A DNA stretch of 52,885 bases from a virus. The DNA lies in IMG/VR virus record IMGVR_UViG_3300037493_004106, positions 1-52,885 of that record; one strand, written 5' to 3'. Positions within the stretch are counted from its first letter, which is position 1. The number at the start of each line of letters is the position of its first letter. Positions 1 to 6,910 of the stretch are shown here, piece by piece. The notes under the pieces were generated by a model, which worked only from the letters and a program-made list of their open reading frames with translations, was not told the origin of the DNA and made no database searches. Made by a program: the position numbers and the translations under genes.

Positions 1-107
1 TCTATTGAGAATATTGTGTACGATATAAAGATAAGTGATATTGTCCTAAGACTTTGTAAAGTTAGCGGAAATAAATGATATAGTCAAGAATCTAAACGTA
101 TTTAGGT

Positions 108-187
108 GACAACAAACGACTACAAATGGTTATATCGGATAATGTGATTGATAATGAGATAGAATAAGATATTATCCGTTTGTTGTC
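108..187. repeat. Structured inverted-repeat element in non-coding leader
   Basis: The first 245 bases hold no convincing gene. Within them GACAACAAAC (108-117) pairs with GTTTGTTGTC (178-187) and GGATAAT (137-143) pairs with ATTATCC (171-177). The two right arms are contiguous while the left arms are separated by about 19 nt, so the fold is a long stem with a one-sided bulge and a 27-nt loop. It could be a structured RNA leader or a protein-binding DNA element near an origin. No known RNA family was recognised. Confidence 0.55.
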
Positions 188-227
188 GGCTAAACAAATA
201 CAATAATGTTTAGGAAAGACAAGTGAT

Positions 228-247
228 AAAGGGCTTTACTGTCCTTT
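228..247 (+). terminator. Short hairpin before first gene
   Basis: AAAGGGC (228-234) pairs with GTCCTTT (241-247) around a 6-nt loop, with one G-U pair. It resembles the hairpins at 583, 739, 844 and 5388, each a GGGC-type stem followed by a T-rich stretch and then an A-rich leader to a start codon. It may be a weak terminator or a processing or leader element. Confidence 0.45.
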
Positions 248-272
248 GATTATTAACCTAAAACTAAATGTT

Positions 273-572
273 ATGAAAAATCAATTCGCTGTTATCGTTC
301 CTGAGCAATTCGGGAACTTGAATGTTACAATCTTTGGAACAAACAACAATGTTGCAGAAGTAACCGAAAAACATCTTGTTACAAGCATTGATAATGCAAA
401 GGCTGTCATTAGACACAAAGCATTATCATTTGCAGACAAGATGAAGTTGAACAGACCGAGTATAACTATTGGAATCAATGAGGAATCATTAGAAGGCAAT
501 GGTAAATTACAAGGTCATATCAGCTTTGGTGAGGAGTGCAAGTATGATGGTACTTGGGAGTTACAGATGTAA
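273..572 (+). CDS. Hypothetical phage protein (99 aa)
   Basis: Not recognised. The ATG at 273 is chosen over the upstream TTG because it is preceded by the A-rich leader (CCTAAAACTAAATGTT) that recurs before several genes here. The protein is soluble with no membrane segment or Cys motif. Its second half (ITIGINEESLEGNGKLQGHI) looks beta-rich. The gene lies between two hairpins and is probably its own short transcription unit at the start of the early region. Confidence 0.7.
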   Translation: MKNQFAVIVPEQFGNLNVTIFGTNNNVAEVTEKHLVTSIDNAKAVIRHKALSFADKMKLNRPSITIGINEESLEGNGKLQGHISFGEECKYDGTWELQM

Positions 573-582
573 TAAACAGAAT

Positions 583-611
583 ACAAAGGGCTTTACAGCC
601 CTTTGTTTATT
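583..611 (+). terminator. Rho-independent-like hairpin
   Basis: ACAAAGGGC (583-591) pairs perfectly with GCCCTTTGT (598-606) around a TTTACA loop, followed by TTATTAATT. It lies 11 nt after the stop of the 273-572 gene. Confidence 0.7.
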
Positions 612-630
612 AATTAAAAACTAAATAGTT

Positions 631-801
631 ATGCATAAAAATTTAAAGATTAATCTACATCGTGGATTGATTGAAGATAAAGAAAAACTTTACTTCAAAA
701 TTCAAAACATGAAATCCTTCATTTTACTAAACAAGTATAAGGGTGCTTTTGTGCCCTTTGCTTTGTTTTTTAGGTTTACAAAGATAGCATTGGGAGAGTA
801 G
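631..801 (+). CDS. Possible small protein (56 aa), doubtful
   Basis: An open frame starts at an ATG preceded by the same AATTAAAAACTAAATAGTT leader as neighbouring real genes, which is the main support. It reads through the hairpin at 739-759, and the second half has a biased composition (KGAFVPFALFFRFTK). The region could instead be a non-coding spacer with a decayed gene. The remainder of 573-900 holds only the hairpins. Confidence 0.3.
   Translation: MHKNLKINLHRGLIEDKEKLYFKIQNMKSFILLNKYKGAFVPFALFFRFTKIALGE
739..776 (+). terminator. Hairpin with T-rich tail
   Basis: AAGGGTGC pairs with GTGCCCTT (two G-U pairs, TTTT loop, 739-758), followed by a T-rich tail that includes six T's. It lies inside the doubtful 631-801 frame and argues against that frame being translated to its end. 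Confidence 0.5.
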
Positions 802-843
802 CATACATGATTCATTATGCTCACAACTGGACAACAGAGTTTT

Positions 844-865
844 AGGGCTTTGTTGTCCTTTGTTT
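844..865 (+). terminator. Weak hairpin before the 901 gene
   Basis: AGGGC (844-848) can pair with GTCCT (855-859), with one G-U, followed by TTGTTTTGTT. This is a degenerate member of the GGGC hairpin family that precedes A-rich leaders. An AATTAAAAACTAAAACAA leader follows directly before the ATG at 901. Confidence 0.35.
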
Positions 866-900
866 TGTTACAATGTCGTAACAATTAAAAACTAAAACAA

Positions 901-1500
901 ATGAGTAATTTAAAAACATTATTGGCGAAACGTCAATCAGGTGAGGCTAAATCAACCGTTCAATTGAATCAATCAGGTAACGTAAAAATCGTTTCCGTTG
1001 AATCAGAAGTTTCACAAAAAGGAAATGGAATGATTGTAATGGTTGTTGAAGAAGAACTTGGTTTGAAACTTCAAAAGAAAGAATTCATGAGAACTTCTCA
1101 GGTGAAATACTTAGAAGGATTCAGAAAGAAGATGAACTTGTTATTGGAATTCAATAAGATTCCAGCACCAACTGTTCAAACTCCATTCGCTTTTGTTCTT
1201 GACGCTAATAAAGAACCGATTACAATCAACGCTGAATTAAAAGGCGAAGAATTATCGGCTGAATTAAAGCGTACCAAAGAAGAACTTGGTTCGGATGAAT
1301 TCATTACGGTTACAGATGAAACGGGTACTAAATTCCGAGTATTGGTAGTTGTTGACGAGTCAGCAATTCCAGCTTACAACGAGGCTTATGCAAATGCATT
1401 GAAACAATGTATCGGTAAGAGTTTCTATTTGGAATTGAAGGAAAAAGATTCACAAGGTTATTGGAAGACATTCTATTTACCTCGTAAATCAGCGAAATAA
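901..1500 (+). CDS. Conserved-looking phage protein (199 aa)
   Basis: Function not recognised. The N-terminus (SNLKTLLAKRQSG) resembles that of the 2428-2838 product (NANLKEQLFARQSG), which suggests a shared docking or targeting segment or distant paralogy. The middle is lysine- and glutamate-rich and the end is basic (YLPRKSAK). There is no membrane segment. CGT arginine codons are present, unlike the AGA-dominated genes further along, which may reflect high expression. The gene has its own A-rich leader and is followed by two hairpins, so it is probably monocistronic. Confidence 0.8.
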   Translation: MSNLKTLLAKRQSGEAKSTVQLNQSGNVKIVSVESEVSQKGNGMIVMVVEEELGLKLQKKEFMRTSQVKYLEGFRKKMNLLLEFNKIPAPTVQTPFAFVLDANKEPITINAELKGEELSAELKRTKEELGSDEFITVTDETGTKFRVLVVVDESAIPAYNEAYANALKQCIGKSFYLELKEKDSQGYWKTFYLPRKSAK

Positions 1501-1507
1501 GGATAAA

Positions 1508-1569
1508 AGAGGGCAGAAATGCCCTCTCCTTTATATTGTACTTTGTATTACTTCGTAATACATTTTTTT
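1508..1569 (+). terminator. Tandem terminators
   Basis: Two hairpins follow the 901-1500 gene. AGAGGGC (1508-1514) pairs with GCCCTCT (1521-1527). GTATTAC (1545-1551) pairs with GTAATAC (1555-1561) around a 3-nt loop and is followed by a run of T's to 1570. The second has the full form of an intrinsic terminator. Confidence 0.75.
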
Positions 1570-1587
1570 TATAAATCCTTGATTCTC

Positions 1588-1645
1588 GCTTACCCATAAT
1601 GCTTACGCATAACGCTTACCGATAACGCTTAACCATTATGCTTAA
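1588..1645. repeat. Iteron-like 13-bp tandem repeat array
   Basis: Four head-to-tail 13-bp units with strict 13-bp period are visible: GCTTACCCATAAT (1588), GCTTACGCATAAC (1601), GCTTACCGATAAC (1614) and GCTTAACCATTAT (1627). A partial GCTTAA follows at 1640 and a stray GCTTATC at about 1681. The array lies in a 275-nt gene-free gap (1501-1775) with a TGGCGCCA palindrome at 1724. Arrays like this bind a replication initiator or a repressor. Which one applies here cannot be told from sequence. Confidence 0.7.
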
Positions 1646-1775
1646 AAACACAAAAGCTCTCTTGAAATGCTTTGCAAAACGCTTATCAGCCCACGTTTTT
1701 CAGTCGGGTTCTATCAGGGGGAGTGGCGCCAGACAATGTATTTATGTAATATGTAACCAACAAAAAATCAAATAT

Positions 1776-2357
1776 ATGAAAAGAATGAATTGTATTATTG
1801 TAATACTCATTGGAGTATTCATTGGAATGAGTAAAAACTCAAAAGCTACTATGGTAATGACCGATCCTGGTCCTACATCTCATTATAGTCAATATTCAGA
1901 TAGAGGTCTTCGAGGAAAAGTCATTAATAATGAACTATTAAAAGAAATTAAGACTGATGAACAAATTGTATTTACTGCAGGATCTGAAAAAAGAATTAAT
2001 GAAGGATGGACAAGATACTTGATAGTAAGCATTATGTTTATTGTATTAATTAAATTCTGGATTGCTGAAATTGCAAGAAGAAAAGCTAATAAGATAACAA
2101 AGTATCTTGTATTACATGCTATGCATTTCAATCTTGATTATCAATTAGCTAGTTTAATTTATCAAAGAAATTACTTGGATGAAACTGGACCTAAACAGTT
2201 ATTCTTTTTGTTTAGCTATAAACAATTGATTTCCAAGGATGATTTAAAAAGCTATAAAAAAATACAACATGATATAAATCAGAGTAGTATAAAAAAGAGC
2301 TTTGATAAAACAAATTGGCAAGAGATCAGAAACAGTTTGCACATTCAAGGAATTTAG
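1776..2357 (+). CDS. Membrane protein with signal peptide (193 aa)
   Basis: The ATG at 1776 gives a classical signal sequence (KRMN, hydrophobic IIVILIGVFIG, then SKNSKA) preceded by an A-rich leader. An upstream in-frame ATG at 1638 lies inside the iteron array and is rejected. A second hydrophobic segment (YLIVSIMFIVLIKFWIAEI) sits near the middle, followed by a basic stretch (ARRKANK) and a soluble helical C-terminal half. The expected topology is an outside N-terminal loop with a cytoplasmic tail. Function is unknown; host envelope modification or superinfection exclusion are possible roles. Confidence 0.7.
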   Translation: MKRMNCIIVILIGVFIGMSKNSKATMVMTDPGPTSHYSQYSDRGLRGKVINNELLKEIKTDEQIVFTAGSEKRINEGWTRYLIVSIMFIVLIKFWIAEIARRKANKITKYLVLHAMHFNLDYQLASLIYQRNYLDETGPKQLFFLFSYKQLISKDDLKSYKKIQHDINQSSIKKSFDKTNWQEIRNSLHIQGI

Positions 2358-2427
2358 ATCTATTAGATTTATTATGTCTGTTTACCCAAAAAGAATTAAC
2401 TCAAAAACCAACCAAAACTATAAGGAA

Positions 2428-2838
2428 ATGAATGCAAATTTAAAGGAACAGTTATTTGCTCGTCAGAGCGGTAATTTTATGGCTAAAACCCTACAGCCAT
2501 CAACACTTCAAGGATTGAAAGAAGTATTAGAATCACGTCCAAAGAAAGAATTAAATGAACGCACAAAGATGAAAATTCAAGTATTCAAAAACCTGGAAAA
2601 AATCATTGAAATGAAGAAAATGACAGTCAAAAGAAGTGCAGATAAAAGAAGAATTGAATCAGTTATTGTTTCTGTTGCTGGCTTTCCAGTTCCATTCAAA
2701 CCAATCGTAAATTACGATGGAAAACTAGAAATGATTAGTCTTTCAGAGAATGGATTCTTTAAAGGAGTTAGATTCTGGGGCAATGAATTATTTGGACACC
2801 ATGTAAATTTTGTAGCTAAAAACTTTGAAGTATGTTAA
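2428..2838 (+). CDS. Hypothetical phage protein (136 aa)
   Basis: The ATG at 2428 is preferred to those at 2302 and 2374. It follows an A-rich stretch, the earlier frame overlaps the preceding gene, and its N-terminus (NANLKEQLFARQSG) then matches the start of the 901-1500 product. The middle is strongly basic (KKMTVKRSADKRR) and the end is hydrophobic and aromatic. The stop overlaps the ATG of the next gene, so the two are translationally coupled. Function not recognised. Confidence 0.7.
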   Translation: MNANLKEQLFARQSGNFMAKTLQPSTLQGLKEVLESRPKKELNERTKMKIQVFKNLEKIIEMKKMTVKRSADKRRIESVIVSVAGFPVPFKPIVNYDGKLEMISLSENGFFKGVRFWGNELFGHHVNFVAKNFEVC

Positions 2839-3041
2839 GTCCAGAATTAGAATTTGAACGGGTAACAAATGGATTGTTGCCCGATTTCGACCTTCAAGAA
2901 TTTAAGGATTGTGATGAAAAACTGTATCAAGCGATAATTGAAACGGTTCGATTATTTGGTGAACTGAAATACCATGAAGGTGTTCAAGATGCCACCACTG
3001 CTGCTATTAATGTAATCAGAAATCACGGTTTAGATGATTAA
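2832..3041 (+). CDS. Small acidic protein (69 aa)
   Basis: Overlaps the preceding stop by 7 nt (ATGTTAA) and runs into the next gene. It is acidic and helical (ELEFERV, EFKDCDEKLYQAIIETV). No motif was recognised. Position and overlap indicate a coupled operon with 2428 and 3034. Confidence 0.65.
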   Translation: MLSPELEFERVTNGLLPDFDLQEFKDCDEKLYQAIIETVRLFGELKYHEGVQDATTAAINVIRNHGLDD

Positions 3042-3216
3042 ACTCAAATTTATATGGATGTTACTCACTCATATAGTAACGCCACAGGAAGAGCATGAAG
3101 GAAGGCAAATGTATAACATCTGTTTTAAAGATGGAACTACAATTGAATATGCTTATAAGGAAGAAGTTTTAGAATACATTAAAACTGGTACTTTTAAGTA
3201 CAATGAAGACTTTTAA
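3034..3216 (+). CDS. Small hypothetical protein (60 aa)
   Basis: Starts 8 nt inside the preceding gene. It may have a hydrophobic N-terminal stretch (LKFIWMLLTHIV) followed by a soluble part with two YxxE-type segments. A later start is possible. It is the last gene before a structured spacer. Function not recognised. Confidence 0.55.
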   Translation: MIKLKFIWMLLTHIVTPQEEHEGRQMYNICFKDGTTIEYAYKEEVLEYIKTGTFKYNEDF

Positions 3217-3221
3217 ATAAT

Positions 3222-3279
3222 ATTTACGATATGTCAGGCTAAACTACCATCCTGTAACCAGCGTAGTTTTATCGTAAAT
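3222..3279 (+). ncRNA. Structured leader or intergenic RNA element
   Basis: ATTTACGATA (3222-3231) pairs perfectly with TATCGTAAAT (3270-3279), and AAACTAC (3241-3247) pairs with GTAGTTT (3263-3269). The right arms are contiguous and the left arms are separated by a 9-nt bulge, with a 15-nt terminal loop. The layout resembles the element at 108-187. It lies between the 3034 gene and the terminator at 3285. No known riboswitch was recognised. Confidence 0.55.
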
Positions 3280-3284
3280 AAATC

Positions 3285-3310
3285 AAGGATCGGGGCAACC
3301 CGGTCCTTTA
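3285..3310 (+). terminator. Strong hairpin with GCAA tetraloop
   Basis: AGGATCGGG (3286-3294) pairs with CCCGGTCCT (3299-3307), with one T-G pair, around a GCAA tetraloop, followed by TTTA and then an AATTAAAAACAT leader. It is an unusually GC-rich stem for this genome. It separates the 3034 gene from the 3325 gene. Confidence 0.7.
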
Positions 3311-3324
3311 CTAATTAAAAACAT

Positions 3325-3501
3325 ATGGAAAAACTTAAAGAATTTATTCAACAATCAATTAAAGAAAATCCTGATTATGCAGAAGAGATAACAGATTTAT
3401 TTGAATTATGTAAAGATGAAATTGAATCTGGAGAATCAAAAGAAAATGAAATTCAATTATGCTATTCTTCAATTTATGAATTACTAGAAAAACATTCATA
3501 A
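3325..3501 (+). CDS. Small acidic helical protein (58 aa)
   Basis: The ATG follows an AATTAAAAACAT leader directly after a terminator hairpin. The protein is acidic and helical (KEFIQQSIKENPDYAEEITD, then CKDEIESGESKENE). Its stop TAA overlaps the ATG of the next tiny frame. Function not recognised. Confidence 0.6.
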   Translation: MEKLKEFIQQSIKENPDYAEEITDLFELCKDEIESGESKENEIQLCYSSIYELLEKHS

Positions 3502-3590
3502 TGAACGATTACCAACGCAGTTTATTTTGGACAAATTTCAACTGGGATTTGTACAATAAATATTTAAGAATTAAATATCAAAATCTATAA
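3501..3590 (+). CDS. Very small protein (29 aa), tentative
   Basis: The ATG shares its A with the preceding stop (TAATG), a typical coupled arrangement. The product is aromatic and polar (YQRSLFWTNFNWDLYNKYL). It is too short to judge by coding bias. Confidence 0.35.
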   Translation: MNDYQRSLFWTNFNWDLYNKYLRIKYQNL

Positions 3591-3609
3591 CAATTAAAAA
3601 CAAAACAAA

Positions 3610-3879
3610 ATGGAAAACAAGAAAATCACAATCGAATCCGTCACTCAGGAGATGGTCAAGAACCAGGACGGTAAAGATGAATCTTGTGTGGTTGCTAAAA
3701 TCAAAGGAACTAAGAAGCCGATGATTTTGAACAAGACCAATATGAAAATCATCACGAAGGTCTTGGAAACTCCATTCATTGAAGATTGGACAGGCAAATC
3801 AATCATTATCTATTCCGCAAAAATCCGAGCATTCGGAGAATCAGTCGAAGCTTTACGAGTTAAAAACCAACAATCATGA
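3610..3879 (+). CDS. Conserved-looking small phage protein (89 aa)
   Basis: The ATG follows the strongest form of the A-rich leader (AATTAAAAACAAAACAAA). The sequence VVAKIKGTKKPMILNKTNMK followed by IEDWTGKSIIIYSAKIRAFG is beta-rich and reads like a compact OB- or SH3-type domain, but the family is not identified. Codon use is richer (CGA, GTC, GGC) than in the following genes. The stop overlaps the next ATG. Confidence 0.75.
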   Translation: MENKKITIESVTQEMVKNQDGKDESCVVAKIKGTKKPMILNKTNMKIITKVLETPFIEDWTGKSIIIYSAKIRAFGESVEALRVKNQQS

Positions 3880-4160
3880 CAATAACAAGAGATGAAATGA
3901 TGGTTTTGTTAAAAGAAAAATATCCAAAGATGTTTTTAAAAACAACTGAAGAATTTAATAATGCAGAAAATGGTATTTGGACTAATTCAGAAAATGCTTC
4001 TGCAAAAGATGGATGGCCATTATTTAATTACTATGCAGAAGACATACAAGAAAAAAGATATATAATTGGTGTTCATAAAGAAATTTATAATTTCCTTGAT
4101 AAACATAAATGGTATGCAGAATGGTATGATTCAGAAACTATAATGATATGGGAAATCTAA
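3876..4160 (+). CDS. Hypothetical phage protein (94 aa)
   Basis: Overlaps the preceding stop by 4 nt (ATGA). The protein is aromatic and acidic (WPLFNYYAEDIQEKRYIIGV, HKWYAEWYDSE). The pattern of a short phage protein tiling one domain is seen often next to replication genes. It precedes the sliding clamp by 10 nt and is probably co-transcribed. Function not recognised. Confidence 0.7.
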   Translation: MTITRDEMMVLLKEKYPKMFLKTTEEFNNAENGIWTNSENASAKDGWPLFNYYAEDIQEKRYIIGVHKEIYNFLDKHKWYAEWYDSETIMIWEI

Positions 4161-4170
4161 AAACAAAAAA

Positions 4171-5361
4171 ATGAGTAAAGAAAAACAATTTAATAGTTAC
4201 CTCAGCAAAAGAATTGTTGAATTAGTAGATACTTCATGCGAGATTATCTTGATAGAAGTAAAAAACAAATTCAATGAAATGTTTCCTATAAAGGAAACAA
4301 AATCAAAACTTCCGAAAATTAATTTTTGGACTAACCTTAAAGACCTTTGTTCTGTTGTTGAACCAAATTGTGTATTGCCTTCAATTGAAAATGCATTCCT
4401 TGCCAAAGATGGTATTCTTACCTCAACAAATCTAAATCTTTATTATCAATTACAAACTAATATTATTGGAAAGGAAGCAATAATTCCTATATCAATATTA
4501 AAGAATGTAAAGAATGAAGAAAATATATTGGATGTGCTATTTGATAATGATAATTGTAAAGGTATATTGATAACCGATCAAAGAGAAATGATATTTACTT
4601 CATGTCCTATAAGTGATTTTCCAATTGCTCCGCATGAATACCATTCAAAGCATCAATTTGATTTAACTACAGAAGACTATCTCAATACTAAGAAGTTATT
4701 TCACTTTACAGCAAAAGAGGAACTTCGACCAGTAATGAATGGTATTTTATTTGGGGAAGAATTAGTTGCAACAGATGCTAACAGATTGATGTGGTTTAAA
4801 ACAACGTCTGATATGCATAATAGTTCATTTGTTATTGATAGAAAACATATTCCTCATTTATTCCCTGGACTAATGAATACATTGTACAGTATGAGTAATG
4901 CTGTTGCTATTGATTCTAATAATTGGGTTACTTTAGAGGATAATGGAAGAAAACTTTGGATTAGATTAACTGATGGAAAATATCCAAATTACCGAGCAGT
5001 CATTCCTAAAATATATGATTGTCCTATCACTGTTTCCATGAATAAGAAAAAGTTAATATCTGCTATTCAAGATTTACTTCCGTTCTGTAATCAGACTACC
5101 AACAAAGTTGATTTTACTATAAGACATGATTCATCAGACGTAATTATTTACGCTTGCGATCTTGATTATGGAAAGGAATTAACAATGAAAGTTAAGAAGG
5201 AAAGTTCTTTAGGAGATATAATAATTGCTTGTAATGGAAAACTTATGCTAAGTATTTTAAAGCAAATAGATGATGATATCATTACATTTTCAATGAGTAG
5301 TCCTAGCAGATGTATTCTTATAAATGAAAATTCTTTAGTGATGCCAGTAATGTTAGAATAA
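4171..5361 (+). CDS. DNA polymerase sliding clamp, beta-clamp (DnaN) type
   Basis: The 396-aa length fits a bacterial three-domain beta clamp (about 370 aa). Family signatures are visible: FTAKEELRPVMNGILF with VATDANRLMWF at the domain II start, then DGKYPNYRAVIPK, and a C-terminal hydrophobic end (SLVMPVML) matching the usual M-P-hydrophobic tail. Domain I is more divergent (LPSIENAFLAKDGILTSTNL). It should form a ring around duplex DNA and tether the phage PolB at 32651. Carrying one's own DnaN-type clamp suggests independence from the host clamp. The N-terminal 50 residues are less typical. Confidence 0.8.
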   Translation: MSKEKQFNSYLSKRIVELVDTSCEIILIEVKNKFNEMFPIKETKSKLPKINFWTNLKDLCSVVEPNCVLPSIENAFLAKDGILTSTNLNLYYQLQTNIIGKEAIIPISILKNVKNEENILDVLFDNDNCKGILITDQREMIFTSCPISDFPIAPHEYHSKHQFDLTTEDYLNTKKLFHFTAKEELRPVMNGILFGEELVATDANRLMWFKTTSDMHNSSFVIDRKHIPHLFPGLMNTLYSMSNAVAIDSNNWVTLEDNGRKLWIRLTDGKYPNYRAVIPKIYDCPITVSMNKKKLISAIQDLLPFCNQTTNKVDFTIRHDSSDVIIYACDLDYGKELTMKVKKESSLGDIIIACNGKLMLSILKQIDDDIITFSMSSPSRCILINENSLVMPVMLE

Positions 5362-5386
5362 GTTTAATGTTAAATAATTAATGTCT

Positions 5387-5405
5387 GGGGCTTTCGGGCC
5401 CTTTA
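5387..5405 (+). terminator. Hairpin between clamp and next gene
   Basis: GGGC (5388-5391) pairs with GCCC (5398-5401) around TTTCGG, followed by TTTACATTTAA. It is of the same family as the upstream hairpins, though with a short stem. Confidence 0.4.
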
Positions 5406-5421
5406 CATTTAATTTATATTT

Positions 5422-5757
5422 ATGGAATTTAAACCTACAGATAGATTTTTACCAATCAGCGTTTATCGTTTCCCTCTCGGCTCATGCGGAGGTATTACCG
5501 ATTTACTTGAAACAATTTACATTCCTTGCCCTACAGGGAGTTATACATTTGAAGAAGTGGAAGACCATTTAATTTTCTATGAAGAAAAGCGTGGTGAAGA
5601 ATACTGGGCTTTAAAACCGTATCAAGAACCTAAAGGAATGATTGGACCAATGGCTGGAGGAAACTTAGCGTACTGCTCTGATTCACGTTGTAAAAGAGTT
5701 TATCATATACATGATAGATTTGAAACCGAAGAACAATATAATTCAAATTCAAATTAA
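5422..5757 (+). CDS. Hypothetical phage protein (111 aa)
   Basis: Not recognised. Several residues often used for metal or tight turns are present (GSCGG, IPCPTG, CSDSRCKRVYHIHD), the last with a CxxxC and HxH spacing. The overlapping frame starting at 5381 is a shadow. It ends 1 nt before the RadC-like gene and is probably co-translated with it. Confidence 0.7.
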   Translation: MEFKPTDRFLPISVYRFPLGSCGGITDLLETIYIPCPTGSYTFEEVEDHLIFYEEKRGEEYWALKPYQEPKGMIGPMAGGNLAYCSDSRCKRVYHIHDRFETEEQYNSNSN

Positions 5758-5758
5758 T

Positions 5759-6238
5759 ATGAGAAGTGTTCAAGAAATCCTATTTACTACAGAAGAATTA
5801 CTAACAGTTAATGAAGTAGAAATTCATTACAAAAAAAAATCAAAAGTTAATTACAAAATTAAAAGTTCTCAAGATGCATACATGCTTTTTAAAACATTGT
5901 ATGATGATTATACAATGGAACATAAAGAATTCTTTTGGGTAGCTTATACAAATAGAGCTAATAAAGTTATTTCGTGCATGAAGTTATCTGAAGGAGGTAT
6001 TGCTGGTACAGTAGTTGAAGTAAGTCATATTTTGCAACCTGCTATTCTTTCTAATGCTTCCGGAATTATTTTATGTCATAATCATCCGAGTGGAAATCTT
6101 AATGCTTCTGAACCTGATAAAGTAATTACAAAAAAGATTCAAGAAGCATGTAAATTTTTCGATATATCAGTTTTAGATCACTTAATCATAACACATGAAA
6201 ACAGATACTACTCATTCCAAGATGAAGGAATCCTTTAA
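5759..6238 (+). CDS. radC: RadC-like JAB/JAMM domain protein
   Basis: The 159-aa product carries the JAMM metal site of the RadC family: CHNHPSG (H107 and H109) followed by D120 in ASEPD, and the terminal DHLIITHENRYYSFQDEG typical of RadC. Only the JAMM domain is present; the N-terminal helix-hairpin-helix part of cellular RadC is missing. The start at 5759 follows the preceding stop directly; an upstream ATG at 5711 lies inside the neighbour. RadC proteins are annotated as DNA repair proteins, but their biochemical role is unsettled. Small RadC proteins are common on mobile elements. Confidence 0.88.
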   Translation: MRSVQEILFTTEELLTVNEVEIHYKKKSKVNYKIKSSQDAYMLFKTLYDDYTMEHKEFFWVAYTNRANKVISCMKLSEGGIAGTVVEVSHILQPAILSNASGIILCHNHPSGNLNASEPDKVITKKIQEACKFFDISVLDHLIITHENRYYSFQDEGIL

Positions 6239-6431
6239 TATTCTTTCTCCTGATGGATTTCCTATCAATAGAAATAAAGAATACAAAACAGAAAAAGAAG
6301 CATGGGAAACGTGCGATAAATGGATCGAAGGCTATAAACATCAAGGTTATTATTCTACTTTCAGAAATGGCCAAAGATATAAAATGCCTATTGAAGAAAT
6401 AAAAGAAAATTGTACATTAATCAAAAATTAG
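6222..6431 (+). CDS. Small hypothetical protein (69 aa)
   Basis: The ATG at 6222 is chosen over 6195 because it gives a shorter overlap with the RadC-like gene. The sequence (ILSPDGFPINRNKEYKTEKEAWETCDKWIEGYKHQGYYS) has the look of a small phage domain with a DG-F-P loop and an EAWxxCDxWIEGY helix. Function unknown. Confidence 0.65.
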   Translation: MKESFNILSPDGFPINRNKEYKTEKEAWETCDKWIEGYKHQGYYSTFRNGQRYKMPIEEIKENCTLIKN

Positions 6432-6432
6432 T

Positions 6433-6522
6433 ATGGCAAAAATTTATGATAATAGACAGTCAACATCTTTTGGACTGGAAGGTGTTGACCAAGCTCGACT
6501 AATGCAGAGGGAATTATATTAA
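6433..6522 (+). CDS. Tiny protein (29 aa), tentative
   Basis: Starts 1 nt after the previous stop and is followed by an A-rich leader to the next gene. Sequence MAKIYDNRQSTSFGLEGVDQ is soluble. Only tight gene packing supports it. Confidence 0.3.
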   Translation: MAKIYDNRQSTSFGLEGVDQARLMQRELY

Positions 6523-6541
6523 TCATTAAATAAACTAAACA

Positions 6542-6910
6542 ATGAAAATATTTACTTTTACAGTATACACCTTAATCCTTAGTCATAATCCTTGTGATGT
6601 GTTTGAGTTTTACAATGTAACAGAAATGCATGGTCTTAACCTTGCTGATTGTGAGAATTATAACAACACTACTGAAGATGCTTATATAGCAGGTTTATCT
6701 AATGTATCTCCTATTGATGGTAAACAATTTGTTTTTATAAATCTAAGTAGATGTACTGATGATGCAAAAACATTTGGTTTAGTTATGCATGAAATGATGC
6801 ATCTATCCCTTGACTTACATGGTAATAATTTATCTCAAGAAGAAGAAATTATTACATGGGCAGAGCTAGAAAGCTATAAAATATTTGAATTAGTAAACCA
6901 ATTAAATTAA
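6542..6910 (+). CDS. Small zinc metalloprotease-like protein
   Basis: A 122-aa protein with a zincin motif HEMMHLSLDLHG (HExxH), followed by an acidic segment EEEIITWAELESYK that could give the third zinc ligand. The N-terminus has a possible hydrophobic start (IFTFTVYTLIL). It resembles compact phage 'IrrE-like' or mini-gluzincin proteins, but the subfamily is not assigned. It could act on host proteins early in infection. It sits in a run of small early genes with 5-20 nt gaps. Confidence 0.65.
   Translation: MKIFTFTVYTLILSHNPCDVFEFYNVTEMHGLNLADCENYNNTTEDAYIAGLSNVSPIDGKQFVFINLSRCTDDAKTFGLVMHEMMHLSLDLHGNNLSQEEEIITWAELESYKIFELVNQLN

Noticed and set aside
1638-1775. Longer N-terminus of the 1776 membrane protein starting at 1638
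   Set aside because: It would translate the iteron array and lacks a leader; the signal peptide and A-rich leader at 1776 are decisive.
5381-5572. Plus-strand frame at 5381-5572
   Set aside because: Overlaps the better supported 5422-5757 gene and starts inside a hairpin.
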